64,000 nucleotides of DNA, from positions 930,001 through 994,000 of the forward strand of contig JAFKAC010000005.1 in assembly GCA_025766275.1 (NCBI GenBank), given 5' to 3'. A model generated the notes under the pieces. The model searched no databases. It was given only the letters and a program-made list of their open reading frames with translations, and was not told the origin of the DNA. Source of the stretch: Lactarius indigo (lineage: Eukaryota; Basidiomycota; Agaricomycetes; Russulales; Russulaceae). The position numbers were made by a program, and so were the translations under genes. This document shows positions 46,497-57,797 of the stretch, in pieces; the stretch's first letter is position 1, and every line of letters starts with the position of its first letter.

Positions 46497-48839
46497 TCAT
46501 ATTATCTCAACATAGTGATTCGTTTTTCCGCTCAGCTCGGCCTGGCGCAGCAATGGCAGAGGGGCGTCGTACTTGTCCATCATGACTTCGACGAGCTGAA
46601 TACCACCGGCATTCGCGAACGACTCATCTTTCAGCAGCGCGTCCAGTTCCTTCTTCGTGTGTACCGTGTACGACTTGGGCTTCGGTGACAAATTCTCGGG
46701 GGCCAACACGTCGAGGAGTTGTGTCCATTTCCTGGGAGGGGGTTCCCATTATGTCAGGTCAGCGCAACCGTATTGACAGCGCACGTACCAGTTGACAATA
46801 TCATTATAACGGCGGTCTCTGCCATGCAAGTGTCGCTCGATGGTGTATCCTTTGTTGTTCAACACGAAGATGATAGGAGTGAGACCGTGTTTCATCACCG
46901 TCGATAGCTCTTGCACCGTCAACTGCAAGCTTCCATCGCCAGTGAACAACAAGGTTCGGCCCTTCAGTTTCCTCTCGCGCGCTGCGAACGCTGCCCCGAC
47001 GGCAGCACCAGTCGCCCACCCGATGCTACCCCAAAGAATTTGCGAGACATAGATCGCATTGGCCGGCAACGGCATTTCAAGTGCGCCGAAACTTGATGTG
47101 CCAGTCTCGGTCACGACCACATCTTCAGACCGTATAAACTGCGCGATGCGTGGCCAGAAGAAGAGATGGGATATAGTGTCTTCGCCAAGGGGGTCCTTTC
47201 CAGCCGCAGGGAGGGGAGCGATGAACGGAGCTACGCTAGGTAGGCCAGAGGACGACACCAGGGGATGCAACCGGGCGGTAAGCTTAGGAAGGAGATACTT
47301 CATTCCAATCCCAGGATATGACGCATATTGCACGCGCGTATGGTCGGAATGCAGCTACCATAGGGTAAGCACCCTGGAAAGCGCCGGATGAGAAAAATTA
47401 CCTCGACAGTAGTCGCCCGCGTGGTGCGGTATGTGAAGTTGCCAGTGTTGAAGTCTGATTTGAGAGCACCAATAGAGAGAACGAGTTTCGCGTTTTCGAC
47501 CTTCTCTTTAACTTCTGGGTGAGATATGGAGCCAACATAGATCTACCCGAAGGACGTCAGTATGGATTTCTGGACCAAAACGGGTCGTAGACAACGTACC
47601 CCACCGTAACGCTCGTAATCTTCCGGAACGGCTGCCTTACCCATAGGAGCGGAATAGACCGGGAACCCGGTACGCTTTATAAGATCCCAGGCTTCTTCCG
47701 TGACATCATGCCGAATTGCGCACGCATCGACGAGGATAATGACTTCTGAGCCAGCTTTTTCTACGAGCTTCTGGATTGCGTCAAGAACAAACTCCTCTGT
47801 GTGAGGGTCGTTCGTCGGAGGGTCCGATTTGAGGGGTGTGTCCAATCTGTCGCGAGGAATCTTGTTGAAAACTCGGTCCGTTGGAAGCATAAGGTACACA
47901 GGACGGGCCTGACGAACGTTGTGAGCGAGCAAACTCAATAGTAGGGAACGTAGGCTTACGGATGTAATACAGTCCGTCAGGACGCGGTCGATCTCTGCCG
48001 CAGCGGCGGACACATCGAAAACGGCTCCATGAGACCAGGAGAACTGCTGTGCCGCCTTGAAATACGCATCAAATCTGAAGGGGTATGACTGTGAGGTGGG
48101 ACGCTTAGTCAATACCACACACCTCCCGTCACCGAGAGTATGGTGAAGCATTGGTTTATCCTTTTGTTGCCCGGTGCTTGGGACGCCTACTATGTGCACG
48201 ACTGGTACGTGCTCAGAGAATGCTATGAAGAGTCAGGGGATGGAGAACGGCTGAATAGCATGAAGAGACTCCTTACCACCAGCTAGTCCATTGATAGCAC
48301 TGAGTTCACCGACGCCAAAACTGAAAGGAGGCCACATTGAACACCTTCACATAGGGGGAAACGGTGTATATGCATACGTGGTGAGAATGGCACCAACGCT
48401 TCCATGCTTGGCGGCACCACCGCTTCCGTGCTTGACGCGGGCGTAGCCGTCGGCTGCGTAAGCTGCATTCAGTTCATTACTAGACGGTGGTTAACACCGT
48501 ATGGAGTGTAGCGTCAATGAATATGCACCAGTTGCCAACCCATTCAATATTGGGGTGGTCTTCGACGAGATCCTGTCAATACAGTGAGGAAGTCACATAT
48601 GTTGGCTAGCGCCAGGACAGACCAAAAATCCTGAAGGGTGATCAGCGTGACATTTACGGAGATAGGAAGGAGGCACACCTAGATTGAAATCACCAGGGAC
48701 ACCAAATAGTGACTGTGACTTAAATGAGGAAAGGGAGGAGGTGAACCAAGAGAGGATGGCGTACCTGGACCCCTATCTGGGACAATCTCTCAAGGAGATA
48801 GTTTCCGATGCTGATGGTTTCTTGACCTTCGTGAGCCAT
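46497..48839 (-). CDS. PDC1: Pyruvate decarboxylase
   Basis: Thiamine-diphosphate enzyme that splits pyruvate to acetaldehyde and CO2, cytosolic, first step of ethanol fermentation. It starts MAHEGQETISIGNYLLERLS at 48839. Domain 1: SLFGVPGDFNLGFLDLVEDH, then catalytic Glu in GNCNELNAAYAADGYARV and the two catalytic His in MLHHTLGDG. ThDP domain: GDGSLQLTVQEL to NNKGYTIE, the Mg-ThDP GDG-NN motif. The frame is complete across about ten exons, one of only 8 nt (48622-48629, GFL). Odd: an in-frame repeat after GYARV (KHGSGGAAKHGSVGAI, 48389-48433) adds 8 residues not found in usual PDCs. The divergent neighbour at 49581 is unrelated. THI4, which serves the same cofactor, lies far away and is broken. 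Confidence 0.93.
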
Positions 48840-48872
48840 GGTAGTTTACAAGACGACGCTAAGTCTGCAGCT

Positions 48873-48880
48873 TTTTTATA
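48873..48880 (-). promoter_or_regulatory. Possible TATA box of pyruvate decarboxylase
   Basis: TATAAAAA on the minus strand, 34 bp before the ATG at 48839. Confidence 0.35.
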
Positions 48881-49580
48881 TCGTGGTGCGATGTCGGGGT
48901 AGGGAGAATACGGGATAGCAACATCGGGAACATGGAGGCCTGGATGTGGCCAAGGCAGGCCTCGTATGGTCTGGTTTTCCCTTGCTGGGTCTATCGATGG
49001 CGCGGCGCAAGTTCGGCCCATAGATATGATGTCAACCAGCTCCGCTCGTGGTAATCAACTCCCTAATAGTGTAACGAGCCCCGCACCACTTCCCGACCGG
49101 CGCATGGAGGTGCAAGAGATGGCGAACTCGAAGGGGTAGACTAAATTTCCCCAAGGCATAGTTGTGTACGCCCCACCTCAAATCACCGCCTGACTGCGTG
49201 ACGCATAGGACGTCTCGACTCAATCTATCGGGTCGCCAGAACACAACGAGCGAACGACAACGGCATTTTCACGATTAATGGAGGGCCTCGAATCGTTGAA
49301 TTAGGCGGTGGGGGAAGAAGGACCCTTGCGGTGCTCTGGGACCGAACCTTGGCTGTGCGAACAGGTCCGGACTGTGCCGGACTGCGATTGTTATCCTTAC
49401 AGCACCCAGCCTTCTGTCGGTAGAACTGCCTTTCATAGGAAAGGAATTTAGATTTCTGCACAACGAAGTCACCATGCCCTCTTAGATGGGATCCTAGTCC
49501 AGACGGCGCATTAGCCACCTTTATTAGCTCAATTATCCGCCAGGTCGCCACTCGCTACTTCAACCCGCATTCCCCCAACA
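48881..49580. other. Divergent intergenic between PDC and paralogue A
   Basis: Upstream regions of two divergently transcribed genes. No other coding frame recognised. Confidence 0.4.
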
Positions 49581-50639
49581 ATGCCCCTCTCTCAGCCGAA
49601 AGCGTGCCGCAAATACGTGGACTTGATCAACGAAATATCTGGAAAGTGGGTAAATTGGAACCCGTTAAACCTCATAGAGGTACGTTCCTACTATTGGAAA
49701 ATGTGCCAATATTTGACGCGTCCCACGCATTCAAGGTTGGGGATTTTGGACAAATAAACGAAGAAACTGGCCAATTCGTCCGCGAGGGGAATATCTACAG
49801 AGACGAACCCTTAGCTTCGATCGCAAAAGACTATCCTCCCGTGGTTTACGACCCGATTCCAGAATTTAGAATCGATTCAGGCTTTGCCCCACGCGTGCAC
49901 ACACCTCCGTGAGATCATGTCAAGTTGCATACACCATAGTGGTCATCGAACTAATATACATTGCCAGGGATTTTGGCAACCTGAGTGATATTGTCTACAA
50001 ATGCCAGTGGCAGTTCAAAAACGAACGCGCCGCTTTCATTGTTCTGCATCGCGCTCGCAAGATCAGCATCCCCAGCGCATTCCTCGAGATGACCCTCAAG
50101 GACGAGAAAATACGGGATATCAGGGAAAAGAACGTTGTCACTAACGTCTGGTCATGCCCTGCATTCGCAATGTATCTGTCCAACAAGTGTGGGTTACAAA
50201 TCCATAAAGCGAAAAGTGGTCATGACTGATCGTATTACCAGCTGGCGAGCACGTAAAGATCGCTTTGCGAACCACTAACGCGGGATCGAAGGAGACTGGT
50301 TGGTACGCAGAAGGGAACGTCGGCGTGTATCAGTTCGGCAGCCTTCCAAATGAGGGCTACCAACCACTGTACCAGTTGCAGAGAATTCAGTTGAGAAACA
50401 AACAACCAAGGAGGGATGGAAGACCTCCGGGCGAGATGTTGTAAGTGGGCGATCTCCTCTATCCTACTGATACTGAGCGGTTTCAAGCTGGGGCGTTCCG
50501 GAATCACCCTGGAAAGATCTCGACGACGACGGAGAAGAGATACCAAGCGATCACGAGCAATGGGTAAGAGTCGTACTTCTAATTTCGCGGAAAGCTTCAG
50601 CTAATGCATGATGTACAAAAGGACGACGGGGACGACTGA
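49581..50639 (+). CDS. Uncharacterised basidiomycete family protein, paralogue A
   Basis: Exon 1 is 49581-49679; further exons extend to the stop at 50637-50639, all in one frame. No signal peptide or membrane span. Blocks shared with paralogue B: RKYVDLINEISGKWVNWNP, a VGDFGQINEETGQFVREGNI segment (acidic, Gly-rich), DIVYKCQWQF, SCPAFAMYLSNK, YQPLYQLQRIQLR, VPESPWKDLDDDGEEIPSD and a very acidic end. Relative to B it lacks the segment around CTGVRQ. I recognise the family as recurrent in Agaricomycotina but know no function. Tandem with B on the same strand. Confidence 0.75.
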
Positions 50640-51619
50640 CGAAGACGAAGATGAAGACGACGATTAGTCGTTCCTTCCCTCAGCCTCCCCATCCACAGCG
50701 CGCGACTTGAAGCTTGAACGCTCGTCTCCAGTGCCCAGTAGTCTTAGTTTTCAATTATGCTATGCGACTCACCTGTACCTGTACCCGTTTTGTGTTGATA
50801 CGATCGAAAGGACACTTCTATAGTTTTCCCACAAGGTTATACACGTGTAGCGCGTTAGAAGCTCGAGAACCGCGACGAGTCAGATAGGGTCACAATGCGC
50901 TCTGAGCGAGCGAGATCACGGGTACAAGGACAGTCTGACTGACGGTTAACACGACTTGACCGTGCGTCCCACGACGCGCAATGTCCGCCTTATTCCTGCT
51001 ATTCGGCTGCGTTTCTCATTCGCCACAGCCTTCCGCCTGTTCTATTTTCTCGAATTCGCCCAGCGGCTAAAGTGACTTCACGTCCGTGTGTCCCTGCTTT
51101 AGACGGCACAGATCACTTGGATAGAGTCGCACTGACACCCCTTTCCCGGGGTCCTTCGCTTCCGTGGTGCCCATTCGAATTCATGATCTCAAAGATAACG
51201 AAGATGCGCACAGCTGGCGCCGCCTATGCTACTTGCGTGCTGTGCGCTGAGCATCGAGATGGCCAGAGCTCCGGTGCGGCGTCCCTGCGTTCCCTGTCCT
51301 TGGCTTCCGCATTCGGTTCTCGTCCGTCTATCTTCCACTTTGGAAACACCGCTATGCGTGACCCTCAACTGATAGAACCCTTTGCTGTTCTCCCAGGCTC
51401 CTATGTTAGTGCGCAATAGACTTGGCTTCTTTCATCAGAAAGAAGGTTTCCGCCGACACCTGGTGCGGCCTGAGAGCCTGCCTGACATTACCCTACTTTT
51501 GCGACTTATAGACTATGGCATCGGGTGCTCTTTCTCGCCCAGTTCGCAGTCTTCCTTACGCGTGGCCGGATGTAGTTTAACGTGACCACAATTTAATCAA
51601 TGAAGCTGGCCGCCGTACA
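50640..51619. other. Intergenic between paralogues A and B
   Basis: An unrecognised frame of 115 codons at 51072-51419 has no splice support. An acidic GA/GAC-rich run at about 50640-50667 follows the stop of paralogue A. Confidence 0.35.
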
Positions 51620-51625
51620 TATAAA
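51620..51625 (+). promoter_or_regulatory. Possible TATA box of paralogue B
   Basis: TATAAA 41 bp upstream of the ATG at 51667. Confidence 0.35.
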
Positions 51626-51666
51626 CGAAACGTCCTGTTTGCCGGCGCTCAGTGGACGACCTCACG

Positions 51667-52699
51667 ATGCCCTTCTCTCTGCCTTGGACAAAAGAGAATG
51701 CTCAGCGCAAGTACATTGACCTGATCAAAGAGGCGTCCTCAAAGTGGGCCAATTGGGACCCACCAAAATGCATCCAGGTTTGCCTCACCATTCATTCGTC
51801 GCCACACCTTTCTAATCGTTCCACCAAACAGGCCGGAGATTTCGGCACAGTTAACCAAAAGACAGGAGAGTTCCTGGTCGAGGGAAGCATATATACGCAC
51901 CAGGAAATCGCACCGATCGCCAGACAGTATCTTCCGTTGGAGGCCCCCGAAACCGACCAGTATCAGATACACTCGTATCATGTACGGTCAACTGACGTGG
52001 GAGCCGATGTTGGAGCGTGAGTCTCGAATTTATGCCCCTTTCCGTTACTCACCAAATTTTACAGAACCGCGCACGCCGTCCAGGACCTTGTTTTCAGGAG
52101 CCGGTGGAAGTTCAACGCCAGGCGTGGCGCTATATTGTTAATGTTTAGACCACGCCTCATATGCGTCCCCGACGCATTCCTTAACGAGGCTCTCAAGATC
52201 CCTGCTCTCAAGGGCAAGGCCCTGGCGCATCGCGTATACCAATGCTCGTGTTTCTACATGTACTTGTCCAACAAAAGTGGGTTCCTATACCTATTACCTG
52301 TCCCGTCGAGTGACCGACCTCTCAAATTAGCTAGCGAAACGGTGACAATCAGCTTGCGTGCCACCGTACCCTCAGCAGTTCCGGGTGTCACTTTCACTCC
52401 GGCAGTAAACGTCGGTTGGCTAGCAGATGGGTGCACCGGTGTCCGCCAGCAAGCTTACCGACCCGGCGCGACTTACACCCCGCTATTTTGCCTCAAGTCC
52501 CTTCGAAAGCCCTTGTTAAGGAGGGACGACTCTACCCCTGGGACGGAAACGTGAGTGCCCCCCCCCCTCGTCCCATTCTATGCGTACTCATGGTTGCGAT
52601 CTTAGATGGGAAGAGACCGATGTGCCATGGGACGATCTTGATGAAGACGGTGCGAGTGAGCCGGATGACGACAATGACGACGACGACGACGACGATTGA
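51667..52699 (+). CDS. Uncharacterised basidiomycete family protein, paralogue B
   Basis: Exons 51667-51777, 51832-52016, 52065-52276, 52331-52550 and 52606-52699 give 822 nt, 273 residues, uninterrupted. Blocks: WTKENAQRKYIDLIKEASSK, AGDFGTVNQKTGEFLVEGSI, DVGADVGATAHAV, DLVFRSRWKFNARRGAILL, CFYMYLSNKSSE or similar across the intron, VPSAVPGVTFTPAVNVGW, GCTGVRQQAYRPGATYTPLF, then TDVPWDDLDEDG and a poly-Asp end. No signal peptide or membrane segment. The beta-strand-like middle part resembles no domain I can name. It is the longer of the two paralogues; function unknown. Confidence 0.78.
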
Positions 52700-52797
52700 A
52701 TGTCGCATTTTTTATTCATGTTAATTTAGCCGCTTACATTTTACACAAACGATTCGTCTAGCTGATCTAGGAAGGCGGCGTGCGGAAGTAATTGTAC

Positions 52798-53805
52798 CTA
52801 ATAATAATCGGACTTGCGCCCTTCAATTTGGGTCACGCGCATGGCCAGAACTGGGGGTTCATTGTCCACGTCTATTGGTTGGCCTTCCTGGGCTCCCTAT
52901 GGGATGTCAGCCGACGAACCACCATATTTCGGGCAGGTAAAGCCAACCTCGATGTCGACAACAACTCGTATCCAACCGGTATTCACCAAATTAACTCCGC
53001 GCTGGCGGACTTCCTTTGCACTCTTCTTGAGTAACTCAGAGACTAGTTCGGTGATGCATAGACCATGGCTGACGACCGCAACATGTATGCCAGTCTTGCC
53101 TTCTTTAGCAGCTTGCCACACATGGGGAAGCACAAATTTTTCAAGACCAGTCCTTGCGCGCTTGGCCAGATCCTTGATGCTTTCTCCTTCAGGAAATCGG
53201 TCATCGTCGCTGTAACATGCCAGGTATACCCCTCTTGCCGCGTGTTCCTCCCAACTCAGACTTGGACTAATAACGTCGAACGACATCGGATGTCCTACTG
53301 CGAGGCCAACGTTTTGTTCACGGAAAAGGTCTGACGAATCGAAAGATGGCTTGGGGTCTTTCTGATGGTCATATACGACTTGAGCAGTTGCGGACGCGCG
53401 TTGCAGGTCCGAGGTGTAAATGGCGGTGAAATGAGTATCTGCTAATTTCACACCAAGAGTGCGCGCTTGCTGTCCACGCGACCACGTTTAATGATCTTAC
53501 ACCTCGTTGAGTTACGAACGAACATACATATTCCCCTGTTAATATAAAAAGTGAATACCGTACACGATCGTCTGAGAGGATTTCCTCGCACGACATACCG
53601 TTATTAGAGAGAGGGGCGTCTTTCCATCCGGTCCACATCGACCGCTACCGATAATAGGTAAGCAATGAGGAGCCTGGCATGCTCAGAAGGGGGACATACA
53701 TTGTTGTCAGTAGATTCAGCATGCCTTATCTACAGAGAATTAGGATCAGGACTCATTGAAAGAGGGAAGCTAGCTCACAAAAGTGATAACAACGGAGTTG
53801 GACAT
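52798..53805 (-). CDS. Phosphoglycerate-mutase-family phosphatase 1
   Basis: Histidine phosphatase superfamily (branch 1). It starts MSNSVVITFIRHAESTDN at 53805: the catalytic motif is RHAES (usually RHGE). Then WTGWKDAPLSNNG, HFTAIYTSDLQRASATAQVV, LFREQNVGLAVGHP, RFPEGESIKDLAKRAR and the second catalytic His in VAVVSHGLCITELV. The last intron (donor after VDIE) joins a tail GAQEGQPIDVD and VTQIEGRKSDYY, stop at 52798. Typical fungal GpmB/TIGAR-like size of about 250 residues. The substrate could be a phosphosugar or phosphoprotein; not shown. A closely related copy lies 5.5 kb away on the opposite strand. Confidence 0.8.
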
Positions 53806-53845
53806 GGTGGTGAGGAGTTGCTATCGCTCCTGTGAGAGTCAGGAG

Positions 53846-53851
53846 TATATA
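53846..53851 (-). promoter_or_regulatory. Possible TATA box of mutase-family gene 1
   Basis: TATATA about 41 bp upstream of ATG 53805 on the minus strand. Confidence 0.35.
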
Positions 53852-53958
53852 CGCGACTGTCACGTGCATGCCCTCAGCCGCATCATTGTCTTCTCAGATT
53901 TGCGCCTAGCCAAGAACGGACACAGAGTCATGATATTACGGTACTAACATTGCGGTGA

Positions 53959-56462
53959 CTATCCAATTTCGACATTTATAATCTTGATATCTTCGTAAGG
54001 TTTGTCCGCCTTGTTCGTTTTTACGTTTTCTATCGCGTGCACGGTCTCCAGCCCAGACAGCACGCGCCCGAAAATGGTGTGCTTCTTGTCGAGCCATGGG
54101 GTAGCATTCGTAGTAATGAAGAACTGTGATCCATTCGTGTTCGGTCCGGCATTCGCCATGCTGACGGCGTACGGTCTACGAAAAAAAAATGGGTGGTTAA
54201 AAACCCCAGAAGGATTGAAACGACATACCGATCGTGCTTGAGGTCGTCGGAAAACTCATCTTCGAAATCGCGGTCCCAGATGCTCGTCCCGCCGGTGCCG
54301 TCGCCGAGGGGGTCGCCCGTCTGAATCATGAACTTGGGTATGACGCGATGGAAGATCACGTTGTCATAGTATCCGCTGCGCGCGTGTCCGATGAAGTTCT
54401 CGACGGCCTTGGGCGCCTGCTGTGGGAACAGGCGCATGTGCATGTCCCCCAGCGTCGTGTGGATCGTCGCAGACGACGCAAGGGCGGCCGCGCGCGACGG
54501 CGCGGCGGGAGCGGAGGCCGGCGATCGACTGCTCTTCGCGCGTCGGGCGCTCGTTGAAGATGTCTCGGTCGCCTGATTTCGAGTTACCGTCCCTGATGCC
54601 GGATTGAGTGAAAATGCGGAGAGATGGGAAGGGGATGGGATACTTACTCGGGCTCGCTGCGCGTGAACATATAAAAGCGCTGTCTTTTGAGGCCCGTGCA
54701 GAACAGTGTCGGGTCACGCACTGCCTTGTCCGCAAGGATGGGATTGGCCGATGCGGCCATGGCCACTGTGGTGACGCCCTTCTTGGCCGGGGCGCCTTGG
54801 TACAGACTCAGGTTCACCCAGCGCACGGTCTCGTCCTTCCCCAAGAGGCGCACAACCCGATTCGTCACAGTGTTGACGACTGTAAGAGAGAGAGCGACAG
54901 TCAGCGGAGCCAAGAGCTCAGATGGGTAGGCCTAAACCTTTGATTCCCAACAAGGTCGGATACAGCACGAACGCGCCACTCTCATCCCACACAGCGTTGA
55001 TCCAAGCCCCGGGCACTTTCCCATCTGGCCCAGGGAGCTCGAGCTCCTTTTCGACCGCAAGGCGACGACCAAACTCCATATCCTCTACTTTATACACGGC
55101 CGTGCCCGCCTGCTGCATCTCTTGAATAGCCGCGAGCGACTCGTCGTACTTCCTCGTCATTTTTCCTGTCAGGAATGAGAATATACGGATTTGCCTATCA
55201 GGCAGGGAGAAGGTGACAAATGATAACGAGTCTGGGGACAGTGTGATGCAAGTTGGCGTGGATGCCGACTGAAAGCTCGGTATGAGGACATTGAGGACGG
55301 GAAGAGAGCAACGGGTGTACCTTCTTGAATTCGTACAAGTTTGTCTGGCTCTTGAACGACCACAGACCGGGTACATTTGTCGGCAGCTCGAATTGTTCAC
55401 CCGGTGTCCAATACTCGATAAAGCCGCCTTCATCTGCGGAGATGACGCAGTCAAACCGGTCACTGTACTATCCAAGGGTATCAGCCGACGATCGCAAGAA
55501 GAGATAGAGAGAGGCGAAGTGCACCGTCATCAAGTGGATAGGGAATCGATGCAGCTTCTCCACAGTCTCTAGTGGGTTTCCGTCTCCACGGCCATCGTAC
55601 AGTCGGATAGTTCCAGAATTCTGCTCTGAGCTAATGTGTCATGAGTATTCCACATTGACAAAAACAATACCAGGAAAGGGCACATACATGGCAAGGATCC
55701 CCTGCGCTTGGCCTCTCCGATGTACCCAGCAGCAAGCTTTCGGCGTGAATCCAAGTTTGATCATGTTGATCATGTCTTTCGAGGGTCCGTGGGGTTCAGA
55801 GAAAGTGCATAGGTGCACGACTAGCACACGCACCGAAATTGACGACGTCGAAAACTTTTGCACTCCCGTCCTCTGCCACACTCGCAAACAGCTCCCCGTC
55901 CGCACTTGCAGAAACGCCAAGTATGGGGGACATGTGCGCCCGATAGTGCTTGACGAACTCTATGCCTGTTTCCTGTTTTTTCCACAGCTTCAAGTGACCA
56001 TCGACAGACGTTGTGACGATGAAATCCGTGCTGTCGCATTATTATTATCACGGAGTGAGCCTACTTTTGCGTTGTGTAGAAAGGGACGTACCGTGTGACG
56101 ACCACAAAGTTGACCACGTCGCGATGCATGAAGCTCTTATGGTATCTGTCTGCGCTCGGGAGATGATCCAGGAAGAGCCGTTCATGCGGAAGGACTATAC
56201 GAAGGGCAAAAACCGTGCTCAGGAGCGTTCGCCGATGAGCAATGCATCTCCACGCACCTTTTCGTTTCTTTTTCGTGCCTGCGTTGGCCGGGGTGCCTTC
56301 TGGCATGGGCATGGGCCCAACGTCATCGTCGCTCTCTTCATCCTCCTGGGTAGTCGGCGGGGGATTCATGTTAGCATCTTCCGCGACATCAGTTCCGGGG
56401 CCATTTCGAGCGCGTTTACCCAGGACAGACGCGTCTTGCTCGGAGTCGGACATGGGTTGCAT
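53959..56462 (-). CDS. Peptidyl-prolyl isomerase with WD repeats, PPWD1-like (frame interrupted once)
   Basis: Nuclear cyclophilin with an N-terminal WD40 propeller; human PPWD1 is a spliceosome component. The start is 56462 or 56453 ([20 protein letters not shown]), with an acidic stretch and KKKRK. WD part: [80 protein letters not shown]. Cyclophilin part: [66 protein letters not shown] and [15 protein letters not shown]; the catalytic Arg lies in [11 protein letters not shown]. An extra base at 54518-54523 breaks the linker between EEQSI and [12 protein letters not shown]. Complete otherwise, stop at 53959. Confidence 0.9.
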
Positions 56463-56576
56463 GACCGAGGCCTCACCTCAGGATCACACGAATTGAGTAA
56501 CGTGACATAACGGGGGGGTTCACCCAGTGAAATTATACGCAGAAACATACATTATGATATCGGAGGGTTCTAATAG

Positions 56577-57797
56577 CTACATAACAACACAGTCCTTGTT
56601 GCCAAATCCGTGCGCTCGCTCCGCCTCGAGGGATGCCAGAATAACCTTCTCTTCCTCGCTCAACAGCTGCGCGCTCATTGGTTGCAAGTTCATGAAATAT
56701 GACTATCAACTCACCCCCTTCTGAGCACGGGCTCGCATCGCTCGGATCTGGCTTTCCTTTTCCTGTTTTGAACGTCTAGAGCGCGAAGCAGACATCATGC
56801 AGATGCGAATAAAGGTTTCGGTACAAACGAGTAGAAATCAAACGCAGAATTGGATTGGAGTTTAGGGGAGCAGCGACCCGGAGGTTCGGCGGTCGTATGC
56901 GGTTCGTCAGTGGTTGGTTTAGCATCCGGTATTGTCAGTGGAGATGACCTACAGCGTCATGAGAGGTCACCAATTGCAATGGGTAGAAACGTTGCCTACC
57001 GGTCGGTCTTTGAGAAAGGACTGTGCTTCGAGCCAGAAGCGGCAGCACTAGCGGAAGTCGTTTCCTTGGCTGGGGTCGTGGAGGTCCTGGTCGAAGGTGA
57101 AGACACCACAGACTTTGCGGATGCGGCGGCACGTTTCATCGCAGCCAGACCGCTAGCGTTAACCGCAGAAGTTCGAGAGCTCGCTCTGCTTGGAGCGCTC
57201 GAGATCGAGGTAGGAGCCGCTAGAGATGAGAGGGAAGAACAGTTGTGTGAATTCGGGAAACGATGCTCGGGACAAAACTTCTGGCGACATTTCTGCAAAA
57301 GTGATGAGATGAGGGCCATCGTGATGAATGTCAGAGACTCACATCGCACTGTATTTGAGCAAATAGGATTTTACCGCACTTGGGTCCTTGCGCACTTTGG
57401 TGCAGAGCTAGCCTTGTGAGACCGGCCAGTCATAACAGAGCAATCTACAGTAAGGTGGCGCTCCATCCTTATGTTAGGATCTTCGCCTGGAGGAATGGGA
57501 ACAGGCTCATTGCAGAGCGGACCTAGATGAAACGGTGTTGAGCCGGGTAGAAGGGGTGGACAGAAGGAAGAACTTACAGTCAGGAGCTACTCGGTTATAC
57601 TTAGTCTCGTCATATTTTGAGCAGCTGTGCAATTCCGGTTTGAAATGGTCAGCGCAGAAGGAATTTGCGCAGTGCTGACATTTGAAGGGTAGAAAGTCCA
57701 CCTGAAGGCAGGATGGATGCGAACACTGGCGACCAATGGCTAGCATTTGCTGGTCGCGCTCTGGAGGTGGGGTAGGTGTAGAAGTGGGGTTGGACAT
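56577..57797 (-). CDS. AN1-type zinc-finger protein (frame interrupted once)
   Basis: AN1 proteins bind ubiquitin and the proteasome or p97/Cdc48 under stress. It starts MSNPTSTPTPPPERDQQ at 57797. Two AN1 fingers: CSHPSCLQVDFLPFKCQHC with FCADHFKPELHSC, and PKCGKILFAQIQCD with KCRQKFCPEHRFPNSHNC. Then a low-complexity Ser/Ala/Thr region and, after a 224-bp intron (56776-56999), a basic helix RRSKQEKESQIRAMRARA and SEEEKVILASLEAERAHGFG, stop at 56577. An extra base at 57385 (plus strand) breaks the frame in the second finger, where ARTQVR replaces ARPKCGK. PPWD1 starts 114 bp downstream on the same strand. Confidence 0.85.

Noticed and set aside
56850..57419. 190-codon open frame on the plus strand
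   Set aside because: It lies exactly opposite the coding exons of the AN1 gene and its product resembles no protein; an antisense shadow.
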